DNA of 64,000 nt from Rapidithrix thailandica. GTDB taxonomy: Bacteria > Bacteroidota > Bacteroidia > Cytophagales > Flammeovirgaceae. The notes under the pieces are model-generated. The model saw nothing but the letters and a program-made list of their open reading frames with translations, ran no database searches and was not told where the DNA came from. The translations under genes were made by a program, and so were the position numbers. This document shows, one piece after another, positions 9,551-18,340 of this stretch; positions within the stretch are counted from its first letter, which is position 1, and every line of letters starts with the position of its first letter. Location of the stretch: positions 62,001 to 126,000 of the forward strand of contig NZ_JBDKWZ010000010.1 of assembly GCF_039710355.1 (NCBI RefSeq), read 5' to 3'.

Positions 9551-10333
9551 ATGCGAAGCATTTATAGTCTTTTATTTATTATCTCGCTTTTTGTTGTGGC
9601 ACTGGCCTGTAAAAGCGATGATTCAGATCCTCTACCAGCTCCTACAGCCGAATTTACCATGGACAAGCGATTTGCCGAACTGAATGAGCTTGTCAGTTTT
9701 ACCAATAATAGTGCAAATGCAGTAAGTTATAATTGGGCTTTCGGAGACGGTACCTCTTCCACTCAGAAAGACCCTTCGAAATCGTATAATGTTTTGGGGA
9801 AACATATAGTAGAGTTAACCGCTACCACCGAAGATAACCAAATGGACAGCTTTAGCGATACGGTGACGGTGGGCAACAGAACTTTGCAAATTATTTTTGT
9901 AGGAAGAATTAATTGGTTAAACCCTGAAACTTCAAACCCTTGGGATGATGATGGGACAGGTCCGGACCTTGTCATTGGTTTTACAAGAAGTGCCCTTTTC
10001 CCTTCTTTTGAAACCTTGGCTTTAGTAGCAGAAAACGCCAGCCAAGATGACATAGCGAATTTAACAGTGGGCGTGCAATTTGACGAAGATGGATTAACGC
10101 TCAGGGACGAGAACTATATCATAGCACTCTTTGAATATGATGAAGACAAACCTGAAGAAGAGCAGTTAGAGTTAATGTCCCTGAATGAGTTGAATCCTAT
10201 CGATGCATCAGCATTTGATCCCGACAGTGGAGATCCAGGTAAAAATCCGGAGACGGGAGAAGGCTTTTTTGTTTCGGGAGCCAGTTCTGAAAATGATTCT
10301 ACACTCAATTACTTTTTATTTAATATCCGTTAA
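9551..10333 (+). CDS. PKD-domain lipoprotein
   Basis: This 260-residue lipoprotein has a lipobox at VALAC (Cys20) followed by KSDDSD, typical of surface-exposed Bacteroidota lipoproteins. Residues about 33-110 form a PKD domain (PTAEFTMDKRFAELNELVSFTNNS, with the hallmark YNWAFGDG and a DTVTV end). The remaining 150 residues are acidic and not recognised; they contain DDDGTGPDLVIGF, which has a faint calcium-binding look. PKD domains act as protein- or glycan-binding spacers on the cell surface. The gene stands alone after the long intergenic region. The lipoprotein and PKD calls are firm; the biological role is unknown. Confidence 0.85.
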   Translation: MRSIYSLLFIISLFVVALACKSDDSDPLPAPTAEFTMDKRFAELNELVSFTNNSANAVSYNWAFGDGTSSTQKDPSKSYNVLGKHIVELTATTEDNQMDSFSDTVTVGNRTLQIIFVGRINWLNPETSNPWDDDGTGPDLVIGFTRSALFPSFETLALVAENASQDDIANLTVGVQFDEDGLTLRDENYIIALFEYDEDKPEEEQLELMSLNELNPIDASAFDPDSGDPGKNPETGEGFFVSGASSENDSTLNYFLFNIR

Positions 10334-10443
10334 AGTTGCATTTTTATTAGAATGCGTTGGATGGCTGTCACCCTGAGGGAAAATGTCCGTATATTGATTA
10401 TAAACAAGAACCCATTTTATAATCAACTAAAATCGAATTAAAC

Positions 10444-10764
10444 ATGATTCTGTCCACCACAAATTCTATTGAAGGAAAAGCCATCAAAGAATACAAAGGG
10501 ATTATTACCGGAGAAGCCATTATCGGGGCCAATTTGTTCAAAGATTTTTTTGCCAGTATCCGGGATATTGTCGGCGGGCGGGCTGCTTCTTATGAGCAGG
10601 TATTGCGGGAAGCCAAAGACAATGCCTTGGCCGAGTTAGAAGAGAACGCCAAGCGAGTTGGGGCCAATGCCGTCATCGGAATTGACTTGGATTATGAAAC
10701 CATCGGAGGTCAAGGAAGCATGTTGATGGTGAGTGCCAGCGGTACGGCTGTCATCGTAGAATAG
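10444..10764 (+). CDS. YbjQ/UPF0145 family protein
   Basis: This 106-residue protein is the full usual length for UPF0145 (YbjQ-like). Recognisable features are the opening MILSTTNSIEGKAIKEYKGIITGEAI, the central helix RAASYEQVLREAKDNALAELEENAKRVGANAV and the end VIGIDLDYETIG...MLMVSASGTAV. It is cytosolic, with no signal peptide. Family structures form small pentameric rings resembling heavy-metal-binding domains, but the function is unknown. A good intrinsic terminator follows at once, so it is probably a single-gene transcript or the end of a short one with the PKD lipoprotein 110 bp upstream. Confidence 0.92.
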   Translation: MILSTTNSIEGKAIKEYKGIITGEAIIGANLFKDFFASIRDIVGGRAASYEQVLREAKDNALAELEENAKRVGANAVIGIDLDYETIGGQGSMLMVSASGTAVIVE

Positions 10765-10786
10765 TATTTGTTTCGATATACATAAT

Positions 10787-10832
10787 AAATTGCCACTTTT
10801 AGGTTGATACCAGAGAAGTGGCAATTTTTTTA
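10787..10832 (+). terminator. Intrinsic terminator after the ybjQ-like gene
   Basis: A perfect 12-bp stem (AAATTGCCACTT / AAGTGGCAATTT) with a 17-nt loop runs into a T run. It starts 23 bp after the stop of the UPF0145 gene. Confidence 0.85.
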
Positions 10833-11140
10833 TTCGGTTTTTAACCTGCTCCGTTTTCAGGGAATGTACTCTTAATTCTGGGTAAAATGTCTTTTCAAAA
10901 GAGGTGAAAAGAAGACCTGTTTTTCAGCCAATGCACTTATTGTTTCATTAATAATGAAAGAGGTGTTAACTTTACCCCGCACCAATTAACTTTTATTGAA
11001 TACTCAACGACAAGGAAACATAGGATGTTTTCAAAAATACTTTTATATTGAACTAGCTGATTTATTGACTAATAACTTAACACATTGACGATTCAAGTTA
11101 TCATAAAATCAATGTAATATTATATAAAAAGCTATATCAC
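10833..11140. other. Intergenic region before the sulfate-activation cluster
   Basis: About 310 AT-rich bases lie between the terminator and the transporter start. They must hold the promoter of the sulfate cluster. I find no clear riboswitch and no convincing promoter box. Confidence 0.5.
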
Positions 11141-12925
11141 TTGAACCCTGAATTTCATAAGTACACGGTTTTATTAGTCATCGTATTTATCTTTTTCAGT
11201 CTTTTTAAGGAAATCGTTCGTCCTGCCATCAGCTTTTTAATTGGCGCGCTTGTCCTCCTGGTTTTGGGGGTGATTTCTCCCGAAGATTTTTTGACCGGCT
11301 TTGCTAATAAATCCATCGCGACAATTATATTGTTGATCTTGATTTCTTCTGCCTTCCGGAAGAATTTTGATGTCAAACGGTATTTTGATCAGACTTTCAA
11401 AAATGCCAAAAGCCCACGGAAATTTCTCGCGTTATTAATGGCTTCGGTGGCTTCGCTATCATCGATCATTAATAATACTCCGGTAGTGGCAATGATGACC
11501 CCTTATGTGTATGATTGGGGAAAAAAGCATAATGTAGCGCCTTCCAAGCTTTTAATCCCCTTGTCCTATGCTACAATACTGGGAGGGATGATTACCGTTA
11601 TCGGCACCTCTACCAATTTGGTCGTGAACGGTTTTATTTCGGAAAACGGGCAACAAATTCTTACCTATACGGATTTTTTGTATTTAGGTCTAATCGTGAC
11701 GTTTAGCGGGCTAGTTTTTCTGGTCGTGGCCGGCTATCGTATGTTACCCAATAACCAAGATACCCTGGATGCCTTTCAAGAGCATCCAAAGGAATATATC
11801 GTAGAAACCATTTTACAAAAAAGCTCTCCACTTGTCGGAAAAACCGTAGCGGAGGCAAAGTTAAGAAACCTGAAAGGGGTCTATCTGGTGGATATTTTGC
11901 GAAACGGAGAAACCATTTCTCCTGTGTCACCGGATGAAAAGCTACTGGGAAGAGATGTGTTGATTTTTGCAGGAGATACCTATAAAATCGTGGACCTGTT
12001 CAAAAAAGACAATGGGATTGTATTGCCCAAACATGGACGGATCTTAGATCAAAAACAGCTGAATGTAGTAGAAACCGTGATTCCTTATAATTCATACCTT
12101 TCCGGAAAGTTGGTGAAAGAGTCGGATTTCCGGCAACGTTACCAGGCTGCTATTATCGCGATTCATCGCAATGGCGAACGGGTTAAAGGAAAAATCGGAG
12201 ACATGCATTTGGCTACGGGCGATTTGTTGTTGTTGACCACCAGCGATGAGTTTTTTAAGATCAATGAACGGACCCATGATTTCTTCATTGTCTCCCGGAA
12301 AGATCAAACCATCGAGCCGGAATCCAGTGCTAAAATATGGGGGTTACGTGTTGGTTTGCTTCTGCCTTTATTGTTATGTTTATTTGGCGTAATTGAATTT
12401 TTCGTTGCCTTGATGTTGATTTTATTGGTATTGTTTGTCCTAAGGTATATCAATATCAAAGAAATCAAATACGAACTGGATTTGAACCTGATTGTCATTC
12501 TGGTCTGTGCTTTGACCCTGGGCAATGCCTTGATAAATTCCGGGGCAGCCGAACTGATCTCCCACCTGATGATGGAATTTTTAAAGCCGTATGGTGGGAT
12601 AGGAATATTAATTGGCTTATTTTTGCTCACTGTATTACTAACTTCATTCGTAACAAATGTTGCGGCAGTATCTATAGCCTTTCCTATTGCATACAGTTTA
12701 TGCGCAGAGTTAGGCCTGCATCCTACCCCATATTATGTGGGGATTGCCTTTGCCGCGTCCGCAGCCTTCATGACACCAATCAGCTATCAGACGAATCTGA
12801 TGGTTTTCGGGCCCGGTGGCTATACATTCAAGGATTATTTCCGTATAGGCCTTCCCCTCACCATCTTGTATTCCATAGTCTGTATTTCCTTTATAGTACT
12901 GAGATATAATATATCATTTGAATGA
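11141..12925 (+). CDS. SLC13/DASS-type transporter with RCK_C domains, probable sulfate importer
   Basis: This 594-residue membrane protein has two blocks of transmembrane helices (about 8-200 and 395-594) around a cytosolic region (about 205-390). That region contains two TrkA-C/RCK_C-like modules (SSPLVGKTVAEAKLRNLKGVYLVDI and NSYLSGKLVKESDFRQRYQAAIIAI). The layout is that of the SLC13-related permeases that include bacterial sulfate carriers. Hallmarks are SLSSIINNTPVVAMMTPYV and, in the second half, TSFVTNVAAVSIAFPIA and MTPISYQTNLMVFGPGGY, with the paired SNT/NTP-type motifs that bind anion and sodium. The start is a TTG: an in-frame TAA lies 61-63 bases upstream and no ATG exists nearby. 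The gene overlaps cysC by 4 bp (ATGA), which strongly ties it to sulfate uptake. Confidence 0.9.
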   Translation: MNPEFHKYTVLLVIVFIFFSLFKEIVRPAISFLIGALVLLVLGVISPEDFLTGFANKSIATIILLILISSAFRKNFDVKRYFDQTFKNAKSPRKFLALLMASVASLSSIINNTPVVAMMTPYVYDWGKKHNVAPSKLLIPLSYATILGGMITVIGTSTNLVVNGFISENGQQILTYTDFLYLGLIVTFSGLVFLVVAGYRMLPNNQDTLDAFQEHPKEYIVETILQKSSPLVGKTVAEAKLRNLKGVYLVDILRNGETISPVSPDEKLLGRDVLIFAGDTYKIVDLFKKDNGIVLPKHGRILDQKQLNVVETVIPYNSYLSGKLVKESDFRQRYQAAIIAIHRNGERVKGKIGDMHLATGDLLLLTTSDEFFKINERTHDFFIVSRKDQTIEPESSAKIWGLRVGLLLPLLLCLFGVIEFFVALMLILLVLFVLRYINIKEIKYELDLNLIVILVCALTLGNALINSGAAELISHLMMEFLKPYGGIGILIGLFLLTVLLTSFVTNVAAVSIAFPIAYSLCAELGLHPTPYYVGIAFAASAAFMTPISYQTNLMVFGPGGYTFKDYFRIGLPLTILYSIVCISFIVLRYNISFE

Positions 12926-13527
12926 TGGAAAAACTCAATATTATTCCGCACGATCATAAAGTAAACAAAGAAGATCGGCAGCGGCATAAAAAACAAAAAC
13001 CTGTAGTGATCTGGTTTACAGGTCTTTCGGGATCTGGTAAATCTACCTTGGCGAACATGCTGGAACAAGGCCTGTACGAGTACGGTTTTCATACATACAT
13101 TTTGGATGGAGACAATGTACGGATGGGACTGAATAAGGGTTTGACGTTTAGTGAAGAAGACCGGAAAGAGAATATCCGGAGAATCAGCGAGGTAGCCAAA
13201 TTGATGGTAGATGCCGGGCTGGTGGTCATTACGGCTTTTATTTCTCCTTTTAAGAAAGACCGGGCCATGGCTCGAGAACTGTTAGAAGAAGGCGAATTTA
13301 TTGAAGTATTTGTTGACTGTCCTTTGGAAGTGTGTGAACAGCGAGATGTAAAGGGCTTGTATAGAAAAGCCAGAGCGGGAGAAATTACCAAATTTACCGG
13401 GATTGATTCTCCTTTTGAAGCCCCGGAAAATCCGGAAATTCATATAAAAACAGCGGAACAATCCTTGGAAAGTTCTATAAATCAATTAATTGACTTAGTT
13501 TTGCCAATAATTCAGATAAAGAATTAA
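12922..13527 (+). CDS. cysC: Adenylyl-sulfate kinase
   Basis: This 201-residue enzyme phosphorylates adenosine 5'-phosphosulfate to PAPS with ATP. The P-loop GLSGSGKST is at residues 34-42. The APS-kinase motifs LDGDNVRMGLNKGLTFSEEDR, ENIRRISEVAKLMVDAGLVVI, the TAFISPF loop and FIEVFVDCPLEVCEQRDVKGLY all follow in order. The start ATG overlaps the stop of the transporter in an ATGA junction, and cysD follows after 4 bp, so the three are translationally coupled. The N-terminal 25 residues are charged and slightly longer than the minimal kinase, as is common. Confidence 0.97.
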   Translation: MMEKLNIIPHDHKVNKEDRQRHKKQKPVVIWFTGLSGSGKSTLANMLEQGLYEYGFHTYILDGDNVRMGLNKGLTFSEEDRKENIRRISEVAKLMVDAGLVVITAFISPFKKDRAMARELLEEGEFIEVFVDCPLEVCEQRDVKGLYRKARAGEITKFTGIDSPFEAPENPEIHIKTAEQSLESSINQLIDLVLPIIQIKN

Positions 13528-13531
13528 AGTA

Positions 13532-14437
13532 ATGCATAGTTATTATCTCAACAATCTGCAAGAGCTCGAAGCGGAATCTATTTATGTGATTCGGGAAGTG
13601 GTGGCTCAGTTTGAAAACCCTTGTCTGTTATTTTCAGGAGGGAAAGATTCAATCATTTTGACACATTTGGCCAGAAAAGCCTTTTTTCCAGCTAAAATTC
13701 CTTTCCCTTTGGTTCATATTGATACCGGGCATAACTTTCCGGAAACTATCCAGTTCAGAGATGAATTGGTGAAAGAACTGGGTGTGAACCTGATCGTAGG
13801 ATCTGTCCAAAAGTCGATCGATGAAGGCAAGGTAGTAGAAGAAAAAGGGGTGTATGCCAGCCGTAATGCCTTACAAACGGTGACTTTGTTAGACACTCTG
13901 GAAGAACATAAGTTTGATGCCGCCATGGGAGGGGCACGGAGAGACGAAGAAAAAGCCCGTGCCAAAGAGCGTTTTTTCTCCCATAGAGATGACTTCGGTC
14001 AGTGGGATCCTAAAAACCAACGCCCCGAACTGTGGAACCTGTTTAATGGCAGAAAACAAATGGGAGAGCATTTCCGGGTGTTTCCGATCAGTAATTGGAC
14101 GGAGATGGACGTATGGAACTATATCAAATATGAAAATATCAAAATTCCTTCGATCTATTTCACTCATACTCGTCAATGTATCGAAAGGGACGGAGGTTTA
14201 TTGGGGCATTCGGATTATTTGAATTTGAAACCTACGGAAAAACCGATGGAAAAGCGGGTTCGCTTCCGTACCATTGGTGATATGACCTGTACCGGGGCTG
14301 TGGAGTCTGAAGCAACTACCCTGGATGATATCATTGCCGAAGTTGCGGCCTCCCGTCAAACGGAACGCGGTACCAGAGCAGATGATAAACGTTCGGAAAC
14401 GTCAATGGAAGACCGTAAAAAACAAGGGTACTTCTAG
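13532..14437 (+). CDS. cysD: Sulfate adenylyltransferase subunit 2
   Basis: This 301-residue protein is the small, catalytic PP-loop ATPase subunit of ATP sulfurylase, which adenylates sulfate to APS together with the GTPase CysN. The PP-loop SGGKDS is at residues 35-40. Also present are the family blocks FPLVHIDTGHNFPETIQFRDEL, GGARRDEEKARAKERFFS, VFPISNWTEMDVWNYI and the C-terminal RFRTIGDMTCTGAVESEA. Length is normal for the family. It sits 4 bp after cysC and 126 bp before cysN, an unusually wide gap inside this otherwise tight cluster. Confidence 0.98.
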   Translation: MHSYYLNNLQELEAESIYVIREVVAQFENPCLLFSGGKDSIILTHLARKAFFPAKIPFPLVHIDTGHNFPETIQFRDELVKELGVNLIVGSVQKSIDEGKVVEEKGVYASRNALQTVTLLDTLEEHKFDAAMGGARRDEEKARAKERFFSHRDDFGQWDPKNQRPELWNLFNGRKQMGEHFRVFPISNWTEMDVWNYIKYENIKIPSIYFTHTRQCIERDGGLLGHSDYLNLKPTEKPMEKRVRFRTIGDMTCTGAVESEATTLDDIIAEVAASRQTERGTRADDKRSETSMEDRKKQGYF

Positions 14438-14462
14438 AATTTTTCCTTCAATTAAAGCATAG

Positions 14463-14552
14463 ATGGATTTTGTGAAGAGGTTGAGAGAAGAAAAGATTTG
14501 TCTCAACGTTCCGCAAGCCATGAAAATTATTTATTTCGAACTTATTAAATAA
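14463..14552 (+). CDS. Possible 29-residue ORF between cysD and cysN
   Basis: A short ATG-to-TAA frame encodes a basic peptide that begins MDFVKRLREEK and ends in a hydrophobic stretch with YFELIK. It ends 11 bp before cysN. It could be a leader for cysN or simply chance, since an ORF of this length is expected often. I see no ribosome-binding site and no known family. Confidence 0.2.
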   Translation: MDFVKRLREEKICLNVPQAMKIIYFELIK

Positions 14553-14563
14553 GGATATATACA

Positions 14564-15826
14564 ATGTCTCAAGATTATTCGCATATGGAATTGCTCCGGT
14601 TTACTACAGCCGGAAGTGTGGATGATGGGAAAAGTACATTGATCGGGCGGTTACTGTACGATTCCAAATCAATCTTCGAGGATCAATTGGAAGCCGTGGA
14701 AAAATCCAGCCAAAAGAAAGGCCTCGGACATGTGGACCTTTCCTTGCTGACGGATGGATTGAAAGATGAAAGGGAGCAGGGAATTACCATTGATGTAGCC
14801 TACAGGTATTTTGCTACGCCTAACCGTAAGTTTATCATTGCCGATACACCCGGTCACGTACAATATACGCGCAATATGGTGACGGGGGCTTCTACCGCAA
14901 ATCTGGCCTTAATTCTGGTAGATGCCCGGAAAGGTGTGGTAGAGCAGACTTGCAGACACTCCTACATCGCTTCACTCTTGAAAATTCCTCATATCGTCTT
15001 ATGTGTAAACAAGATGGATTTGGTGGATTATGATGAAGAGATCTACAATAAAATCGTGGAAGATTACAAGCGCTTTGCTTCCAAACTGGAAGTAAACGAT
15101 GTGCATTTTCTGCCAATTAGTGCTCTGGAAGGAGATAATGTGGTGGATCGCTCTGAAAAAATGGATTGGTACAAAGGCTCTACACTTTTGTATCTCTTAG
15201 AAAATATCCATATCGGTAGTGACGAAAACCATATCGATGCCCGTTTTCCAGTGCAAACAGTCATCCGTCCTCATTCTACGGAATACCATGACTACCGGGG
15301 CTATGCAGGCCGGGTAGCCGGGGGGATCTTTAGAAAAGGGGATGAAGTAAGTGTATTGCCTTCGGGGTTCAACTCCAAAATTAAATCTATTGATACTCTG
15401 GAGGGAGAGTTGGAAGAGGCCTTTGCTCCGATGTCTGTGACGATGCAATTGGAAGACGATATCGATATCAGCAGAGGAGATATGATTGTGAAAGTCAACA
15501 ATCAACCCAAAGCTTCTCAAGATCTGGAGGCCATGGTATGTTGGATGAACCCGAAAGCGCCTGTGCCCCGGGGAAAATATTTTATCAAGCATACGAGCAA
15601 TGAGGCACAAGCCATGTTGAAAGAAGTCGTATACAAAGTAGATATCAATACACTGCACCGGAATGAGGAAGATAAAGAAATTCAAATGAATGATATCTTC
15701 CGGGTGAAAATCCGCACTACCAAGCCCATGTTTTATGATAGCTACCGGAAAAACAGAAATACAGGTTCGTTTATCCTGATTGATCAAGCTACAAATGAAA
15801 CGGTGGCTGCAGGAATGATTATCTAA
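14564..15826 (+). CDS. cysN: Sulfate adenylyltransferase subunit 1 (GTPase)
   Basis: This is the 420-residue regulatory GTPase of ATP sulfurylase, whose GTP hydrolysis drives APS formation by CysD. G motifs are complete: GSVDDGKS at 17-24, switch residues in EREQGITIDVAYRYF, DTPGH at 94-98 and NKMD at 149-152. Translation-factor beta-barrel domains follow (FPVQTVIRPHSTEYHDYRGYAGRV). The protein ends at the normal point for a stand-alone CysN, with no CysC fusion; the kinase is encoded separately upstream. A terminator-like hairpin lies 44 bp downstream. Confidence 0.98.
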   Translation: MSQDYSHMELLRFTTAGSVDDGKSTLIGRLLYDSKSIFEDQLEAVEKSSQKKGLGHVDLSLLTDGLKDEREQGITIDVAYRYFATPNRKFIIADTPGHVQYTRNMVTGASTANLALILVDARKGVVEQTCRHSYIASLLKIPHIVLCVNKMDLVDYDEEIYNKIVEDYKRFASKLEVNDVHFLPISALEGDNVVDRSEKMDWYKGSTLLYLLENIHIGSDENHIDARFPVQTVIRPHSTEYHDYRGYAGRVAGGIFRKGDEVSVLPSGFNSKIKSIDTLEGELEEAFAPMSVTMQLEDDIDISRGDMIVKVNNQPKASQDLEAMVCWMNPKAPVPRGKYFIKHTSNEAQAMLKEVVYKVDINTLHRNEEDKEIQMNDIFRVKIRTTKPMFYDSYRKNRNTGSFILIDQATNETVAAGMII

Positions 15827-15867
15827 TACCTTTGGTACCGGAAATATATTCTTAAATATCAATATTT

Positions 15868-15906
15868 TGGCTGGTAGTCTTTTTCTGATTACCAGCTATT
15901 TTTTTT
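15868..15906 (+). terminator. Terminator-like hairpin between cysN and cysQ
   Basis: A 10-bp stem with one G-U pair (GCTGGTAGTC / GATTACCAGC) and a short T-rich loop is followed by TATTTTTTTT. It would end or reduce transcription before cysQ, which may therefore be expressed at a lower level than cysCDN. Confidence 0.8.
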
Positions 15907-15928
15907 AACCCCATTAACCCTCACACGT

Positions 15929-16711
15929 ATGCTTAGCGAAAACTTTTTGAACGAATGGATTGAAAAATCAAAGTCCGTAGCGATTGAAGCCGGTGAACAA
16001 ATCTTGACGGTATACAATTCCGGAGAGTTCGGAGAAGAGGCGAAAGATGACAAATCTCCTTTGACCTTGGCCGATAAGCTTGCTCATAAGGCAATCGTGG
16101 CGGTGTTGGAAACTTCTTCCGTGCCTATTTTAAGTGAAGAAGGCAAGGATATTGATTATACGGAGCGAGCTAATTGGGATAGCTTTTGGTTGGTAGATCC
16201 ATTGGACGGTACCAAGGAATTTATCAAGCGCAATGGGGAGTTTACAGTGAATATTGCACTGATTGAAGGTGGGAAGCCCGTCTTGGGAGTTGTTTATGTT
16301 CCCGTAAAAAAAGAAATGTATTGGGCTGTGAAAGGTCAGGGGGCCTTCAAGTCGGTAGAGGGGCAAACTGCCGTGCAACTGCAATGTGCGGATTATCATC
16401 TCAGTACTCCCAGTATGAAAGTAGTGGGTTCCCGTTCGCATATGAACGATGAAACGGTGGCTTTTATGGAGCAGTTGAAAGAGCCGGAAGTGGTAAGTAT
16501 GGGCAGTTCTTTGAAATTTATGTTGGTGGCAGAAGGGAAAGCCCACGTATATCCCCGCTTAGCCCCTACTATGGAATGGGATACGGGAGCGGCCCAAATC
16601 GTCGTGGAAGAAGCCGGTGGATCAGTCATCAATTATAAGACCCAACAACCTCTGGCTTATAATAAAGAAATTTTACGAAACCCATATTTTGTGGCCTACG
16701 GAAAGCGCTAG
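15929..16711 (+). CDS. cysQ: 3'(2'),5'-bisphosphate nucleotidase
   Basis: This 260-residue member of the inositol-monophosphatase superfamily hydrolyses 3'-phosphoadenosine 5'-phosphate (PAP), the by-product of PAPS use. Metal-binding motifs are in place: the Glu pair in ILSEEGK (70-71), DPLDGTKEF (90-98) and the late EWDTGAAQIVVEEAGG. Length is normal. It is placed 102 bp after cysN behind a hairpin. In this position it protects the cell from PAP produced when PAPS is used, either by PAPS reductase or by sulfotransferases; neither is encoded in the window. Confidence 0.96.
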   Translation: MLSENFLNEWIEKSKSVAIEAGEQILTVYNSGEFGEEAKDDKSPLTLADKLAHKAIVAVLETSSVPILSEEGKDIDYTERANWDSFWLVDPLDGTKEFIKRNGEFTVNIALIEGGKPVLGVVYVPVKKEMYWAVKGQGAFKSVEGQTAVQLQCADYHLSTPSMKVVGSRSHMNDETVAFMEQLKEPEVVSMGSSLKFMLVAEGKAHVYPRLAPTMEWDTGAAQIVVEEAGGSVINYKTQQPLAYNKEILRNPYFVAYGKR

Positions 16712-16727
16712 GTTTTAGGTGAAAAAA

Positions 16728-16772
16728 CAATTCCCGGGTGAAGGTATTTCGAATGCCTTCATCCGGGAATTG
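16728..16772 (-). terminator. Strong hairpin terminator between convergent cysQ and lhgO
   Basis: A 21-bp stem with only two G-U pairs and a 3-nt TCG loop starts CAATTCCCGG and ends CCGGGAATTG. Read on the minus strand it is followed by a run of six T, so it mainly terminates lhgO. It may also stop cysQ readthrough. Confidence 0.88.
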
Positions 16773-16792
16773 AATAAGGGCTTTAACACCTA

Positions 16793-17989
16793 TTAAAAAT
16801 GTTTTAAGGTAATATCCGCGATGGTTTCACCAATGGCCAAGGAAGAAGTGGCGGCAGGTGATGGAGCATTTAACACATGGATACTCCGTCTATCTTCCAG
16901 GATTTTAAAATCATCCAATAACCCACCGTTTTTGTCACAGGCTTGGGCCCTTACTCCAGCTCCGCCTGGTTTTAAATCCTCCTCTTTGATTTCGGGTAAC
17001 AAACGCTGTAGTGCTTTGGTAAAGGCTGCTTTTGAATAGGAACGGTACATTTCACCCAGTCCGGTTTGCCAGTATTTTGCCGCCACTTTTTGAAAGCCCG
17101 GCCAGCTGATCGCCTCATAAAACTCTTTCAGATCAAAATCGGTCTTTTGGTATCCTTCCCTTTTGAAAGCCAATACCGCGTTTGGCCCGGCCTCAATGCC
17201 TCCGTCCATCATCCGGGTAAAGTGGACTCCCAAGAATGGGAAGCTGGGATCGGGTACCGGGTAAATCAGGTTTTTGACCAGATGCTCTTTTTCCTTTTTC
17301 AATTCGTAATATTCCCCTCTGAACGGAATAATCCGGACATTGACTTGCTGACCCGCCATTTGCGCTATTTTATCGCAATACAACCCGGCACAGTTCACCA
17401 AAAGTTTGGTGCTGTATTCCGATTGGTCGGTTTGGATTATCTGACCACTGCCAAATGCCTGAATACTTTTGACTTCTTCATTGAAGAAAAGCCGGCCTCC
17501 GGCTTCACGGATCTTATCGGCAATTTTTTGAGCCACTTTTTTATAATTGATAATGCCTGCATAGGGCACCCAAAGCCCCTCAATACCGGATACGTAAGGT
17601 TCTTTGTTTTTTAGCTCTTCGGCAGACATACGGCTGATTTGGTCCAAGCCGTTTTCCTTCCCCCTTTGATAAATTCGCTCCAAGGCAGGCAGTTCTTTTC
17701 TATCCGTAGCCACAATGATTTTTCCACATAATTCGTACGGAATTTCCTCCTGATTGCAGAATTCAAGGAGCTTTTCATAGCCTTTGCGGCAATTGGTAGC
17801 TTTGAGACTACCGGGTTTGTAATAGACACCGGAATGGATGACCCCACTGTTGTTCCCGGTTTGATGTGTGGCCGTTTGAGCTTCCTTTTCAATGATGGCT
17901 ACCTTGAGTTTTGGTTGCTGCCGGAGTAGTTGGTAGGCACTTGCCAAACCAACGATTCCTGCTCCCACTACTACTATATCGTATTTCAT
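16793..17989 (-). CDS. lhgO: L-2-hydroxyglutarate oxidase
   Basis: This 398-residue FAD-dependent oxidoreductase belongs to the DAO superfamily. The dinucleotide-binding motif VVGAGIVGLAS is at residues 7-17, followed by EKE at the end of the second beta strand and the LhgO signature HQTGNNSGVIHSGVYYKPGSLKA. Later blocks include VNCAGLYCDKIAQMAGQ, IIPFRGEYYEL, YPVPDPSFPFLGVHFTRMMDGG and a C-terminal GVRAQACDKNGGLLDDF. It converts L-2-hydroxyglutarate to 2-oxoglutarate, passing electrons to the quinone pool, and so removes a product of side reactions of the citric acid cycle. It is a single gene facing cysQ. Confidence 0.94.
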   Translation of the reverse strand: MKYDIVVVGAGIVGLASAYQLLRQQPKLKVAIIEKEAQTATHQTGNNSGVIHSGVYYKPGSLKATNCRKGYEKLLEFCNQEEIPYELCGKIIVATDRKELPALERIYQRGKENGLDQISRMSAEELKNKEPYVSGIEGLWVPYAGIINYKKVAQKIADKIREAGGRLFFNEEVKSIQAFGSGQIIQTDQSEYSTKLLVNCAGLYCDKIAQMAGQQVNVRIIPFRGEYYELKKEKEHLVKNLIYPVPDPSFPFLGVHFTRMMDGGIEAGPNAVLAFKREGYQKTDFDLKEFYEAISWPGFQKVAAKYWQTGLGEMYRSYSKAAFTKALQRLLPEIKEEDLKPGGAGVRAQACDKNGGLLDDFKILEDRRSIHVLNAPSPAATSSLAIGETIADITLKHF

Positions 17990-18340
17990 AGCTTGGCTAT
18001 TTTTTAGATTATTTTGCGATTGATTTACTCTGTGGGCAAAGTTAAAATTACCCGGGTAATTTTAGTGTAATGCTTGGTGTTTTTACGAAAGAAGGGCCGT
18101 ACCCCCCATTCTCATAGAAGTAAATTTTATTCAAAAGCATATTTGCGTAACCCTGTTTTCCCGATCCTCGTAAATTTTATATCACTTGACATGGAACATA
18201 TACTTTTGCAAAGCATCTTTAAGTTATATTAATTAAATTTGCAACATAGTCAGAGATATCTGAAATAATAAACATAATGCTTATTGCACTTTTTTAACTA
18301 TCTGATAATTAGAGTTTTTATAAAACAAATTTAACCAATC
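17990..18340. other. Divergent promoter region, lhgO / acidic unknown
   Basis: 350 AT-rich bases lie between divergent genes. A Bacteroidota-like minus-7 box (TAnnTTTG form), TACTTTTG, is at 18201-18208, about 130 bp before the rightward gene. The matching minus-33 element is not well placed, so this is only a candidate. Confidence 0.3.

Noticed and set aside
9379..11154. 14-bp exact repeat TTGAACCCTGAATT at 9379 and 11141
   Set aside because: A few such matches are expected by chance in 64 kb; no flanking similarity.
15197..15862. 221-codon minus-strand frame over cysN
   Set aside because: Lies opposite the perfectly conserved cysN; no motif or start signal.
17066..17614. 182-codon plus-strand frame over lhgO
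   Set aside because: Complement of a clear FAD oxidase gene; shadow.
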